Source: Desulfobacterales bacterium
GTDB taxonomy: Bacteria > Desulfobacterota > Desulfobacteria > Desulfobacterales > C00003060
Assembly: GCA_030616425.1 (NCBI GenBank)
Contig: JAUWXJ010000066.1
Location: 1-10,867, forward strand
Length of the DNA stretch: 10,867 bases
Reading direction: 5' to 3'
Every line of letters starts with the position of its first letter. Position 1 is the first letter of the stretch. The notes beneath the pieces are model-generated. The model saw only the letters and a list, made by a program, of their open reading frames with translations, made no database searches and was not told the DNA's origin. A program made the position numbers and the translations under genes. This document shows positions 1 to 5,885 of the stretch, in pieces.

Positions 1-2
1 CT

Positions 3-26
3 CTCCCGCTATGCGGGATCAAACAG
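3..26. repeat. TCCCGC/GCGGGA hairpin repeat, copy 1
   Basis: The stem TCCCGC (4-9) pairs with GCGGGA (13-18) over a TAT loop and is followed by TCAAACAG. Nearly the same sequence, with TTT in the loop and AAAACAG after it, occurs at 5766-5788. The left edge is cut by the window, so an outer stem cannot be assessed. Confidence 0.55.
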
Positions 27-80
27 TTACAATTTTTTCACGCTCCGCTTCGCTAAGAACTTTTAGCAAAAATGGCCAAA

Positions 81-104
81 ATGGACTCGTCAAAGGGTTT
101 TGAA
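81..104. repeat. 24-base dispersed repeat, copy 1
   Basis: Bases 81-104 match 9757-9780 at 23 of 24 positions; the identical block is CTCGTCAAAGGGTTTTGAA (86-104 and 9762-9780). Both copies lie in gaps upstream of genes on the + strand. Function is unknown. Confidence 0.6.
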
Positions 105-185
105 ATAGTCAATAGTATCGGCTTGGTAGGCATTTCGCATCCTATGGCATTAGATTAATTAGATAAGAAAGAAAATTCTCATACT

Positions 186-1625
186 ATGCTCAAGATTTAC
201 AACACGTTGAAGAGGAAAAAGGAGAACTTCGAACCGATAGAGCCAGGGAAGGTCGGGATCTATGTGTGCGGGCCTACGGTTTACGATGCTTCCCACATTG
301 GCCATGCCCGCTCTGTGGTGGTGTTCGATGTTGTTGTTCGCTATTTCAGAGCGATCGGCTACGAAGTCACCTATGTTCGTAACTTTACTGATGTGGATGA
401 CAAGATCATTAACCGGGCTGCGGAGCTGGGGGTTTCAACCAGTGAACTCTCAAAAAAGTATATTAAGGAATTCTATGAAGAAATGGATGTCCTGAAGGTC
501 GAACGGGCTTCTATAGAGCCGAAGGCCACGGACCACATTGGCGAGATCATCGGGGTGATTGAGCGCCTGATCTCGAGGGGCCATGCGTATGAGGCTGGAG
601 GCGACGTCTTTTTTGCTGTGGAGACCTTCAAGGAGTACGGCAAGCTCTCTGGTCGCAGGCTTGAGGAGATGCAGGCAGGTGCGCGCGTAGAAATAGATAA
701 AAAGAAGCGGAACCCATTTGACTTTGTCTTATGGAAGGGGGCAAAGCCGGGTGAGCCGATGTGGGACAGCCCCTGGGGAAAGGGTCGGCCTGGCTGGCAC
801 ATTGAGTGCTCGGCCATGAGTACGCACTTCTTGGGCCATAATTTTGATATCCATGGGGGCGGCAAAGACCTGATCTTTCCCCACCACGAAAACGAGATAG
901 CTCAATCCGAAGGAGCCTTTGGCGAGCGGTTCGTGAATGTCTGGATACACAATGGGTTTGTTAGAATCGACCAGGAAAAGATGTCCAAGTCTCTCGGGAA
1001 CATTCTGATGATCAAGGAAATCCTGAAACAATACCATCCTGAGGCGGTCCGCCTCTTCCTTGTGTCCAATCACTACCGCAGCCCTGTCGATTTCACGCAC
1101 CAGTCAATGGTCGAGGCTGAAGCCGGTCTTGAAAAGATCTATGGATTGTTGCACAGGATCGAAGAAAACCTCGGCTCATCTGAACGTGGTGACGACGAGC
1201 CGGGCCCTGGTTCGCTCTGGAAAGGCTTTTGCCAGGCCATGGACGACGATTTTAACACGGCCCGAGGTATCGGGCTTGTATTTGAGACAGTTCGGCAACT
1301 GAATCGGTTCATGGACGATATAGATGGAAAGGGAGGCAAGCAGGATCAAGCCAAGCTTGTATTAATACGCGCTGATTTGATCCGTATAGGTGGCGTGCTC
1401 GGCATACTCACAGAAGCCCCATCTCAATTCTTTGAGCAGAGGCAGGCCGATCTCCTGCAGCGCAAAGAAATTGATGTGGCCCTGGTGGAACGCCTTATTG
1501 CTGAGCGCGTTCAAGCGCGGCAGGCAAAAGACTGGGCCGCGGCTGACCGGATCCGGGATAAGCTTGCTGCCATGGATATCCTGATTGAGGATCGAGCAGA
1601 AGGGACGACCTGGAGAATTAAGTAG
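186..1625 (+). CDS. cysS: Cysteinyl-tRNA synthetase
   Basis: Cytoplasmic class I aminoacyl-tRNA synthetase that charges tRNA-Cys with cysteine using ATP. The 479-residue length is normal for bacterial CysS. The Rossmann catalytic core shows HIGH at residues 37-40 and KMSKS at 265-269. The expected zinc ligands are Cys28 (YVCGPTVYD), Cys208 (HIECS), His233 and Glu237 (FPHHENE). The C-terminal part (about 340-479) fits the DALR-like and anticodon-binding region. The ATG start gives the usual MLKIYNTL opening; no good Shine-Dalgarno sequence lies just upstream, only the purine run AAGAAAG about 14 bases away. A CPBP protease gene follows after 79 bases and may be co-transcribed. Identification rests on several intact motifs and is secure. 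Confidence 0.98.
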   Translation: MLKIYNTLKRKKENFEPIEPGKVGIYVCGPTVYDASHIGHARSVVVFDVVVRYFRAIGYEVTYVRNFTDVDDKIINRAAELGVSTSELSKKYIKEFYEEMDVLKVERASIEPKATDHIGEIIGVIERLISRGHAYEAGGDVFFAVETFKEYGKLSGRRLEEMQAGARVEIDKKKRNPFDFVLWKGAKPGEPMWDSPWGKGRPGWHIECSAMSTHFLGHNFDIHGGGKDLIFPHHENEIAQSEGAFGERFVNVWIHNGFVRIDQEKMSKSLGNILMIKEILKQYHPEAVRLFLVSNHYRSPVDFTHQSMVEAEAGLEKIYGLLHRIEENLGSSERGDDEPGPGSLWKGFCQAMDDDFNTARGIGLVFETVRQLNRFMDDIDGKGGKQDQAKLVLIRADLIRIGGVLGILTEAPSQFFEQRQADLLQRKEIDVALVERLIAERVQARQAKDWAAADRIRDKLAAMDILIEDRAEGTTWRIK

Positions 1626-1704
1626 CTAAAAGTTGCAATCGTACAAGCGTTCAGCACCCAGCCCTCAGCGCTGAAAAGAGTGGGGCAGACCCGAGGTGAT
1701 TCCC

Positions 1705-2346
1705 ATGGCAGCCAAGAGAATAGAAACAAAAATCTTTTTCCTGTCCCTTGCTGTCCTCCTGTTTCCTGAGGTCGGCATCAGGGTTTTCATCTCTGAAAGC
1801 CCGATTTCACCAACGCTCACCCTGGGGCTTGCACGTGTGCTGCAAGTAGTGCTGATCCTCTCTATAGTTTCAATCTGGGGCAAAGGTATCTCATCTATAG
1901 GGCTGGCTCCACATCAGATGGCTACCGGCCTGAGGAAAGGTTTGATCTGGTCGGCTATTTTTGGAATCGTTGTCTTGTTAAGTTTTGTGACCCTGTACAT
2001 ACGGGGCGTAAATCCTGTCACGCTGATCAGGGCCAAGCTGCCGACGGGCCAAGGGGTGTTTTTGTTTTTCCTTGTGGGAAGTCTGGTGGCCCCTGTTGCA
2101 GAAGAGGTTTTTTTCAGAGGCATTATTTACGGCTTTTTGAGGCGCTGGGGGGTGCTGTTGGCTCTCATCATCAGCACCCTCATGTTTGTCCTTGCCCATT
2201 CGGTCGGTGCCGGTTTTCCCGTAACCCAGGTTATAGGAGGCATTCTTTTTGCTGTGGCATATGAGGTGGAGGGAAACTTAATGGTTCCGATCACGATACA
2301 TGTTCTTGGGAATTCGGCCATTTTTACTCTTGCGCTTATATCATAG
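1705..2346 (+). CDS. CPBP-family intramembrane metalloprotease (CAAX protease/Abi family)
   Basis: Predicted polytopic inner-membrane protein of 213 residues in the CPBP (Rce1-like, Abi) family, which are intramembrane glutamyl/zinc-type proteases; the bacterial substrate cannot be inferred here. The family motifs are in order: EEVFFRG (Glu133, Glu134, Arg138), FVLAH with His165, and HVLGN with His199 and Asn203. Hydrophobic segments lie near residues 12-28, 40-58, 80-98, 117-130, 147-165 and 174-190. I prefer the ATG at 1705 because GAGGT at 1693-1697 sits 7 bases upstream; a GTG at 1696 would overlap that Shine-Dalgarno sequence. It follows cysS by 79 bases and is probably read from the same transcript. 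No terminator is visible straight after it. The family assignment is firm; the biological role is unknown. Confidence 0.9.
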   Translation: MAAKRIETKIFFLSLAVLLFPEVGIRVFISESPISPTLTLGLARVLQVVLILSIVSIWGKGISSIGLAPHQMATGLRKGLIWSAIFGIVVLLSFVTLYIRGVNPVTLIRAKLPTGQGVFLFFLVGSLVAPVAEEVFFRGIIYGFLRRWGVLLALIISTLMFVLAHSVGAGFPVTQVIGGILFAVAYEVEGNLMVPITIHVLGNSAIFTLALIS

Positions 2347-2435
2347 AACTCGATTGTCTTTACTAGTTGAAGTGGCTACTAAAGTTGAAAGATGATAGTA
2401 ATAACGATTGACCGCTTTTTCACTGACTGGGCATC

Positions 2436-2544
2436 GGGAGCAGGGAAATTCGCTTCACTTCGGCCCCCAATGCCTTTAGTAGCCTTGTACATGCTATTGC
2501 TAGAAATGGCTGTGGGCCTACGTTCAGCGAAATTCCCTGCTCCC
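2436..2544. repeat. Long palindromic repeat, copy A
   Basis: The outer arms at 2436-2454 and 2526-2544 are inverted copies of each other at 18 of 19 positions. Inside them, CGCTTCACTTCGGCC (from 2451) and GAAATGGCTGTGGGCC (from 2503) form a weaker continuing stem around GGCCC and GCC blocks. A small apical stem, AGTAGC with GCTATT (one G-T pair), closes the tip. The inner sequence recurs at 9640-9717 (copy B): 27 of 28 bases match over the left inner arm. The outer arms differ in sequence between copies but pair in both, which argues that the fold matters. Confidence 0.8.
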
Positions 2545-2602
2545 ATTCCGTACTTTAGGCTAAAAAGCCCCGGCACAGGCTATGGGCTTCATTTAGAGAG
2601 GA

Positions 2603-2657
2603 CTTGACCGGCTCGCTCCCCGCAAGCCCCGTCCTTCAGGGCGGGGTCAAGGGGAGC
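2603..2657. repeat. Composite GC hairpin with TTCA loop
   Basis: The inner stem CCCCGTCC (2627-2634) pairs with GGGCGGGG (2639-2646) over a TTCA loop, with one G-T pair. An outer stem GCTCCCC (2615-2621) pairs with GGGGAGC (2651-2657). A competing outer pairing is also possible: CTTGACC (2603-2609) with GGTCAAG (2645-2651). No T-run follows, so this is not a standard terminator. It resembles hairpins known near the right ends of IS200/IS605-type elements, but no tnpA or tnpB is present. Confidence 0.65.
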
Positions 2658-2686
2658 TATACAAAAATATTTATCTTCCTTACCGG

Positions 2687-2717
2687 GAAGCCCCGCCCTT
2701 CAGGGCGGGGAGGCTTC
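2687..2717. repeat. GC hairpin with TTCA loop, second copy
   Basis: CCCCGCCC (2691-2698) pairs perfectly with GGGCGGGG (2703-2710) over TTCA. Beyond a three-base AGG bulge, GAAG (2687-2690) pairs with CTTC (2714-2717). The core differs from the hairpin at 2627-2646 by one base, giving G-C in place of G-T, and the outer arms are unrelated. It lies 80 bases before the start of the next gene. Confidence 0.65.
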
Positions 2718-2798
2718 ACTTATAAGTTATTGTAGGCAGTATTTACTTGACTAGTGTTACCTCCTCAATGTGCTGGATTTTTTCCACAAGGCAGGAAA

Positions 2799-4286
2799 AT
2801 GAGTAGATTCTTCTATGTTGCCAAGGCCATCCTATTGGGGCTATTGACAGCACAGATTATAGCTACCCTTCATGTCTATCTTTCGAATACAGAGCTTTAC
2901 CGCACAGTCACAGCCATAACAGGTGCAGGCTATCTCGCTGTTCCCAACCAACAGGTGGCGCACACCCTCAAGGAATTTGGCCCTGCCTTTTTCGGGGGTT
3001 TATTCTTTACATTAAGCATAGGTGCGGCTCTTTCTATTTTTTCTGTTGCCTGTGCCTGGATCTGGGATCGCATCTTGGGCCGCAGTAAAGTCCTTCTCGT
3101 TCCGCTCATCCTTCTTTGGTTAGCTATCCTGTTTGCAGTAAATAGCTCGGATTTTTGCCTAATGGTTGCTTCCTATTTCTTTGCCGTACCACTTGCAGTC
3201 TTTCTGGGCACTTTAAAGTGGATGCCTCAACAAAGCGGCAAAAGGGTGTGGCTCAAGGAATCCGTTCACTTGCTTCCTATTGTCATCCTGGCGACCATAT
3301 GGACAACTCAATTGGATCGCCTCATGTTTTTGGATATCCGAGATTACTTGCTGTTATCCAACCCTATCGGGCAAAAGATAAATGATTTCTACTACCGCTA
3401 CACCCTTTACCCCGCAGAGGCCTTTAAACTTCTGGACCAAAGGCTTGTTAAGACCTGCAGTCTGGCGGGAATTCAAGACAGGGCTGTCGTCCAGCATTTG
3501 GAAAGTCAATTACTCCGCTACGACTACGTGCCTATAGATGAAGATGTGCCGGTTGATCTGGAGATTGTGCAAGCGGACAACATACTATCTTTCAAATATA
3601 AGGGTAACGAGGTTCTCCAAACCACATTCAAGGAGTTCCTTGCTATGCCGGGACAGGTTCTAGGGGATTTCTCTGAAAAGGTAGACAAATATCCCATCTT
3701 TCGTCAGGTCACTATTTTCTCTATCGTAATAGGATTTCCCTTGACCCTGTATGTGATACTTTTTGCCATCCTGCGTTTTGCATTGCAGTTTTTTGTGCGG
3801 TCAGCGACTTCTTCGGTGATTGCTTCAATCCTCTGTTTGTCAATAGGCTTGGCCTCGTTTGCCCCCGTTTGTTTTGGGAGGGTACCGATTAATGATGCGA
3901 TGGATCTATCTGAAGCCCTGGAATCCGAATCTTGGCAGCAGAGGGTCGTAGCCTTAAGGATGGTGCAAAATAGAGGGGAGGAAATCGGCAATTTTCAGGC
4001 CTATCGCAGGTTGATGGTAGGTCCTTATACTCCTGAGCGCTACTGGTTGGCAAAGGCCCTGGGTTCAAGTCGCCATCCCAATGCCTATCAGGATCTGCTG
4101 ATCCTTCTGGATGACTCCAATCCCAACGTGGTTACCATGGCTTTTCTTGCCTTGGGCCGGAGGGGCGATATAAAGGCTGTCGAGGAAATTCTAAAAAGGA
4201 TTGAAACATCTGATCACTGGTACAAGCAATGGTACGCTTACAGGACCTTGAGGCGTCTGGGATGGAAGCAAAGTAGAATAGAATAA
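2799..4286 (+). CDS. Multi-pass membrane protein with C-terminal HEAT-like repeats, function unknown
   Basis: I do not recognise this 495-residue protein. Hydrophobic segments suggest membrane spans near residues 8-28, 62-86, 97-115, 119-138, 157-173, 304-330 and 336-356. Between the two membrane blocks is a soluble stretch of about 130 residues (roughly 175-300), probably on the outer face. The C-terminal region (about 375-490) looks like helical HEAT/Armadillo-type repeats, with lines such as SWQQRVVALRMVQ, RYWLAKALGSSRHPNAY and NPNVVTMAFLALGRRGD. The ATG at 2799 is chosen because it begins directly before the first membrane segment and has AGGA two bases upstream, a short spacing. A GTG at 2754 would add 15 residues. 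It ends 8 bases from the end of the opposing gene, also a membrane protein. HEAT repeats usually bind partner proteins, so a scaffold role is possible but unproven. Confidence 0.85.
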   Translation: MSRFFYVAKAILLGLLTAQIIATLHVYLSNTELYRTVTAITGAGYLAVPNQQVAHTLKEFGPAFFGGLFFTLSIGAALSIFSVACAWIWDRILGRSKVLLVPLILLWLAILFAVNSSDFCLMVASYFFAVPLAVFLGTLKWMPQQSGKRVWLKESVHLLPIVILATIWTTQLDRLMFLDIRDYLLLSNPIGQKINDFYYRYTLYPAEAFKLLDQRLVKTCSLAGIQDRAVVQHLESQLLRYDYVPIDEDVPVDLEIVQADNILSFKYKGNEVLQTTFKEFLAMPGQVLGDFSEKVDKYPIFRQVTIFSIVIGFPLTLYVILFAILRFALQFFVRSATSSVIASILCLSIGLASFAPVCFGRVPINDAMDLSEALESESWQQRVVALRMVQNRGEEIGNFQAYRRLMVGPYTPERYWLAKALGSSRHPNAYQDLLILLDDSNPNVVTMAFLALGRRGDIKAVEEILKRIETSDHWYKQWYAYRTLRRLGWKQSRIE

Positions 4287-4294
4287 TAAATCAC

Positions 4295-5656
4295 CTAGAA
4301 AAAAGTAAATTGGTGTTTGGCAGCATTGATCCAGGCCGCCACACGTCGTTTGAGGAGTGGTTTGTTGCGCAGACGCGAGCCCTGGTTGGCCCTGACCAGT
4401 TCAGGAAAAAGGAGGTCCACCTCCTGCCGGCCGAGCTTTTCCATGGAATCAATGCCGGCACTTTCCAGAAGCCGAGCATTGGCAGACCCCATTCTGACCA
4501 GGTTCACAAGTCCAAGCCGTCGCCGGATTTTGTCGTGAGAGGACGTCCCGATCAGTTTTTTTGCCTCGTTCCAGTTGTCCAAGATCTGTTCCGGATAGCG
4601 CCATCCCTTCTTGTTGAGGCTCTTTGCGTCGTGCAGGCTGATGTCTTGAAGGATCTGTTCGAGGGATTCTGAGCGACTGTCGATCGTGTGGATCTTCATC
4701 TTCCTATAAGACCATTCGCTGAAAAAAAGAGCCAGAACAATCAACGATGAATAGACAAGCTTCTGTCTTCTCCGGCCCCCCTTTTGCCTCTCAGGCTCGG
4801 TATTCAGAAGATTAGGCCGGGGTGCCTCTGGATCCCAATGGCGACCGCCCCGCAGCAGATAGACTGCGTTTATCATCACAAAACACTCTACACAGAACGG
4901 GGGAAAGCCGAGAAATCCAAGGTGGGGCATCTCGAAAAGTTTGCCCTCAGAAAAGAACGGGACCGTGTAAATCCATTTTCCCAGGGCCCAGAAATTACAC
5001 AACTCCCAGTAGCCGCCACAAATAATCCCGGCAAGGAGCAGACGAACAAAGGTCGTCCATTCCCCTTTCTGGCCGTCTATGAGCAGGGACCGACCACCGA
5101 ATCTTGCACATATCGGTTCGAGCAAGAAGACAAAAGCGCCCCATACCAGGGGGAAAAAGTAGTCGGGAAGGATCAGGGGCAGGATCAGCATAATGGACCC
5201 GATCAAAAGAGAGGCCTTTTGTGACCAGGGTTTAAGGCGAAAATCGGTCTTTACCCGCCCGGGTATCTTCAGGCGACAAAGGAGCCGGTAGACCAGAAAC
5301 ATACCAGGGAGCACGGTTGCGAAATCGAGATACGCCTCCACATGGGGCCAGGGTCCGTCGGGTGATACGCCCACATAATACCAGTCTTTTAGGTGTAGAT
5401 TCCAGGCCTCGAAAAAGAACCAGACTACTGCAGACCAGAAGAGAAGCACGCCGAATTCCCGTGGTCTTTTCAGGATCAGGCCTTCGTTCCAGCGCCACCA
5501 CAACAGGCCGTCCAGGAAGAGAATAAGGCCGTACCAGGCAAAAGGGTAGGTGTGGGCGTAAAAGGGAAAGATGTAATTAACAGTGCCCCAAAAGGTGAGC
5601 AGGACGGTTCCAAGACCGAGAATCATCATTAATTTGCCGGTGAGGTGACGGCTCAT
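4295..5656 (-). CDS. Membrane protein with internally duplicated domain and DUF4332-like C-terminus
   Basis: The 453-residue protein has hydrophobic spans near residues 9-29, 38-55, 68-86, 110-126, 148-164, 167-182, 203-220, 245-268 and 300-313. The N-terminal 270 residues look like two related halves: WYGLILFLDG then FFFEAWNLHLKDWYY (80-94) in the first, and VWGAFVFLLE then GYWELCNFWALGKWIY (215-230) in the second. After the last span comes a soluble tail. Residues about 379-446, including NARLLESAGIDSMEKL, resemble the helix-hairpin-helix DUF4332 family. The ATG has GAGG four bases upstream (complement of 5661-5664). The nearest upstream gene on the same strand is tadA, 229 bases away, so shared transcription is uncertain. 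Function is unknown; the conserved Trp, Glu and Asn pattern in both halves might mark a buried active or binding site. Confidence 0.85.
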   Translation of the reverse strand: MSRHLTGKLMMILGLGTVLLTFWGTVNYIFPFYAHTYPFAWYGLILFLDGLLWWRWNEGLILKRPREFGVLLFWSAVVWFFFEAWNLHLKDWYYVGVSPDGPWPHVEAYLDFATVLPGMFLVYRLLCRLKIPGRVKTDFRLKPWSQKASLLIGSIMLILPLILPDYFFPLVWGAFVFLLEPICARFGGRSLLIDGQKGEWTTFVRLLLAGIICGGYWELCNFWALGKWIYTVPFFSEGKLFEMPHLGFLGFPPFCVECFVMINAVYLLRGGRHWDPEAPRPNLLNTEPERQKGGRRRQKLVYSSLIVLALFFSEWSYRKMKIHTIDSRSESLEQILQDISLHDAKSLNKKGWRYPEQILDNWNEAKKLIGTSSHDKIRRRLGLVNLVRMGSANARLLESAGIDSMEKLGRQEVDLLFPELVRANQGSRLRNKPLLKRRVAAWINAAKHQFTFF

Positions 5657-5694
5657 CGGGCCTCAACACTCCTGCCTTGGAAAGAAAGATGATT

Positions 5695-5733
5695 GTTTGC
5701 GGCGAAACCCCGTGCTTTGCACGGGGAGCAAAC
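5695..5733. repeat. GC hairpin with TTT loop and outer stem
   Basis: CCCCGTGC (5708-5715) pairs perfectly with GCACGGGG (5719-5726) over TTT. An outer stem, GTTTGC (5695-5700) with GCAAAC (5728-5733), closes the structure with an asymmetric GGCGAAA/A internal loop. The layout (variable outer stem, CCCCG..CGGGG inner stem) matches the hairpins at 2603-2657 and 2687-2717. It lies 39 bases upstream of the start codon of the minus-strand membrane protein, so it may sit in that gene's leader. Confidence 0.6.
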
Positions 5734-5742
5734 TTAATCGAT

Positions 5743-5761
5743 GGAACTGACGTTCCTTTTT
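5743..5761 (+). terminator. Terminator-like hairpin with T-run, no upstream + gene
   Basis: GGAAC (5743-5747) pairs with GTTCC (5752-5756) over TGAC and is followed directly by five Ts. The form fits a weak rho-independent terminator on the + strand. The neighbouring genes on both sides are on the - strand, so it has no obvious coding transcript to end. Confidence 0.3.
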
Positions 5762-5787
5762 GTTTCTCCCGCTTTGCGGGAAAAACA
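5761..5787. repeat. TCCCGC/GCGGGA hairpin repeat, copy 2
   Basis: TCCCGC (5767-5772) pairs with GCGGGA (5776-5781) over TTT. The stem extends as TGTTT (5761-5765) with AAACA (5783-5787), interrupted by one C-A mismatch. Because the T-rich arm comes first and the A-rich arm last, it is not a terminator on either strand in the usual form. The core and the bases after it match 3-26. Confidence 0.55.
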
Positions 5788-5829
5788 GAACCACACGCTG
5801 TACGGGTGGTCGTTTATTAAAATACTCTA

Positions 5830-5863
5830 GCCGTTTTCCTCATCGTTTTTCTCGAGAAACGGC
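5830..5863 (-). terminator. Possible terminator or hairpin after tadA
   Basis: GCCGTTT (5830-5836) pairs with AAACGGC (5857-5863). It lies 23 bases past the tadA stop, and on the - strand it is followed by the T-rich TAGAGTATTTTAAT. The loop is large (20 bases) and can form its own CTCGAG-centred stem. The T-run is broken, so termination here is only plausible. Confidence 0.35.
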
Positions 5864-5885
5864 AAACTCACCTTTTTGCGGTAAA

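Larger units (their letters stand above)
1..185. other. Upstream region of cysS with short hairpins and a repeated 24-mer
   Basis: No gene is visible. The left edge carries a TCCCGC-TAT-GCGGGA hairpin (4-18), and a second small stem GCTAA/TTAGC lies at 52-67. Bases 81-104 are nearly identical to 9757-9780 upstream of the DUF1846 gene. I could not pick out a convincing sigma-70 promoter for cysS. The first 26 bases may belong to the 3' region of a gene lying outside the window. Confidence 0.5.
2347..2798. other. Repeat- and hairpin-rich intergenic region
   Basis: This 452-base gap holds three structured elements: a long imperfect palindrome (2436-2544), a composite GC hairpin (2603-2657) and a second GC hairpin (2687-2717). 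A reading frame across 2392-2607 is open, but it runs through the palindrome and I do not regard it as a gene. The first 80 bases and the last 80 bases show nothing recognisable. Confidence 0.7.

Noticed and set aside
2436..2544. Palindrome A as an integron attC site
   Set aside because: It lacks the GTTRRRY/RYYYAAC end boxes, and there is no integrase or gene cassette array.
2392..2607. 71-codon open frame in the gap after the CPBP protease gene
   Set aside because: It runs through palindrome copy A, and its peptide similarity to the frame at 9614-9925 is explained by the repeated DNA; no ribosome site.
2687..2717. GC hairpin as a rho-independent terminator
   Set aside because: It is strong but has no T-run on either side, and it lies over 340 bases past the upstream stop codon.
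4784..5224. 146-codon open frame on the + strand
   Set aside because: It lies antisense to the minus-strand membrane protein, has a composition unlike a real protein and shows no family motifs.
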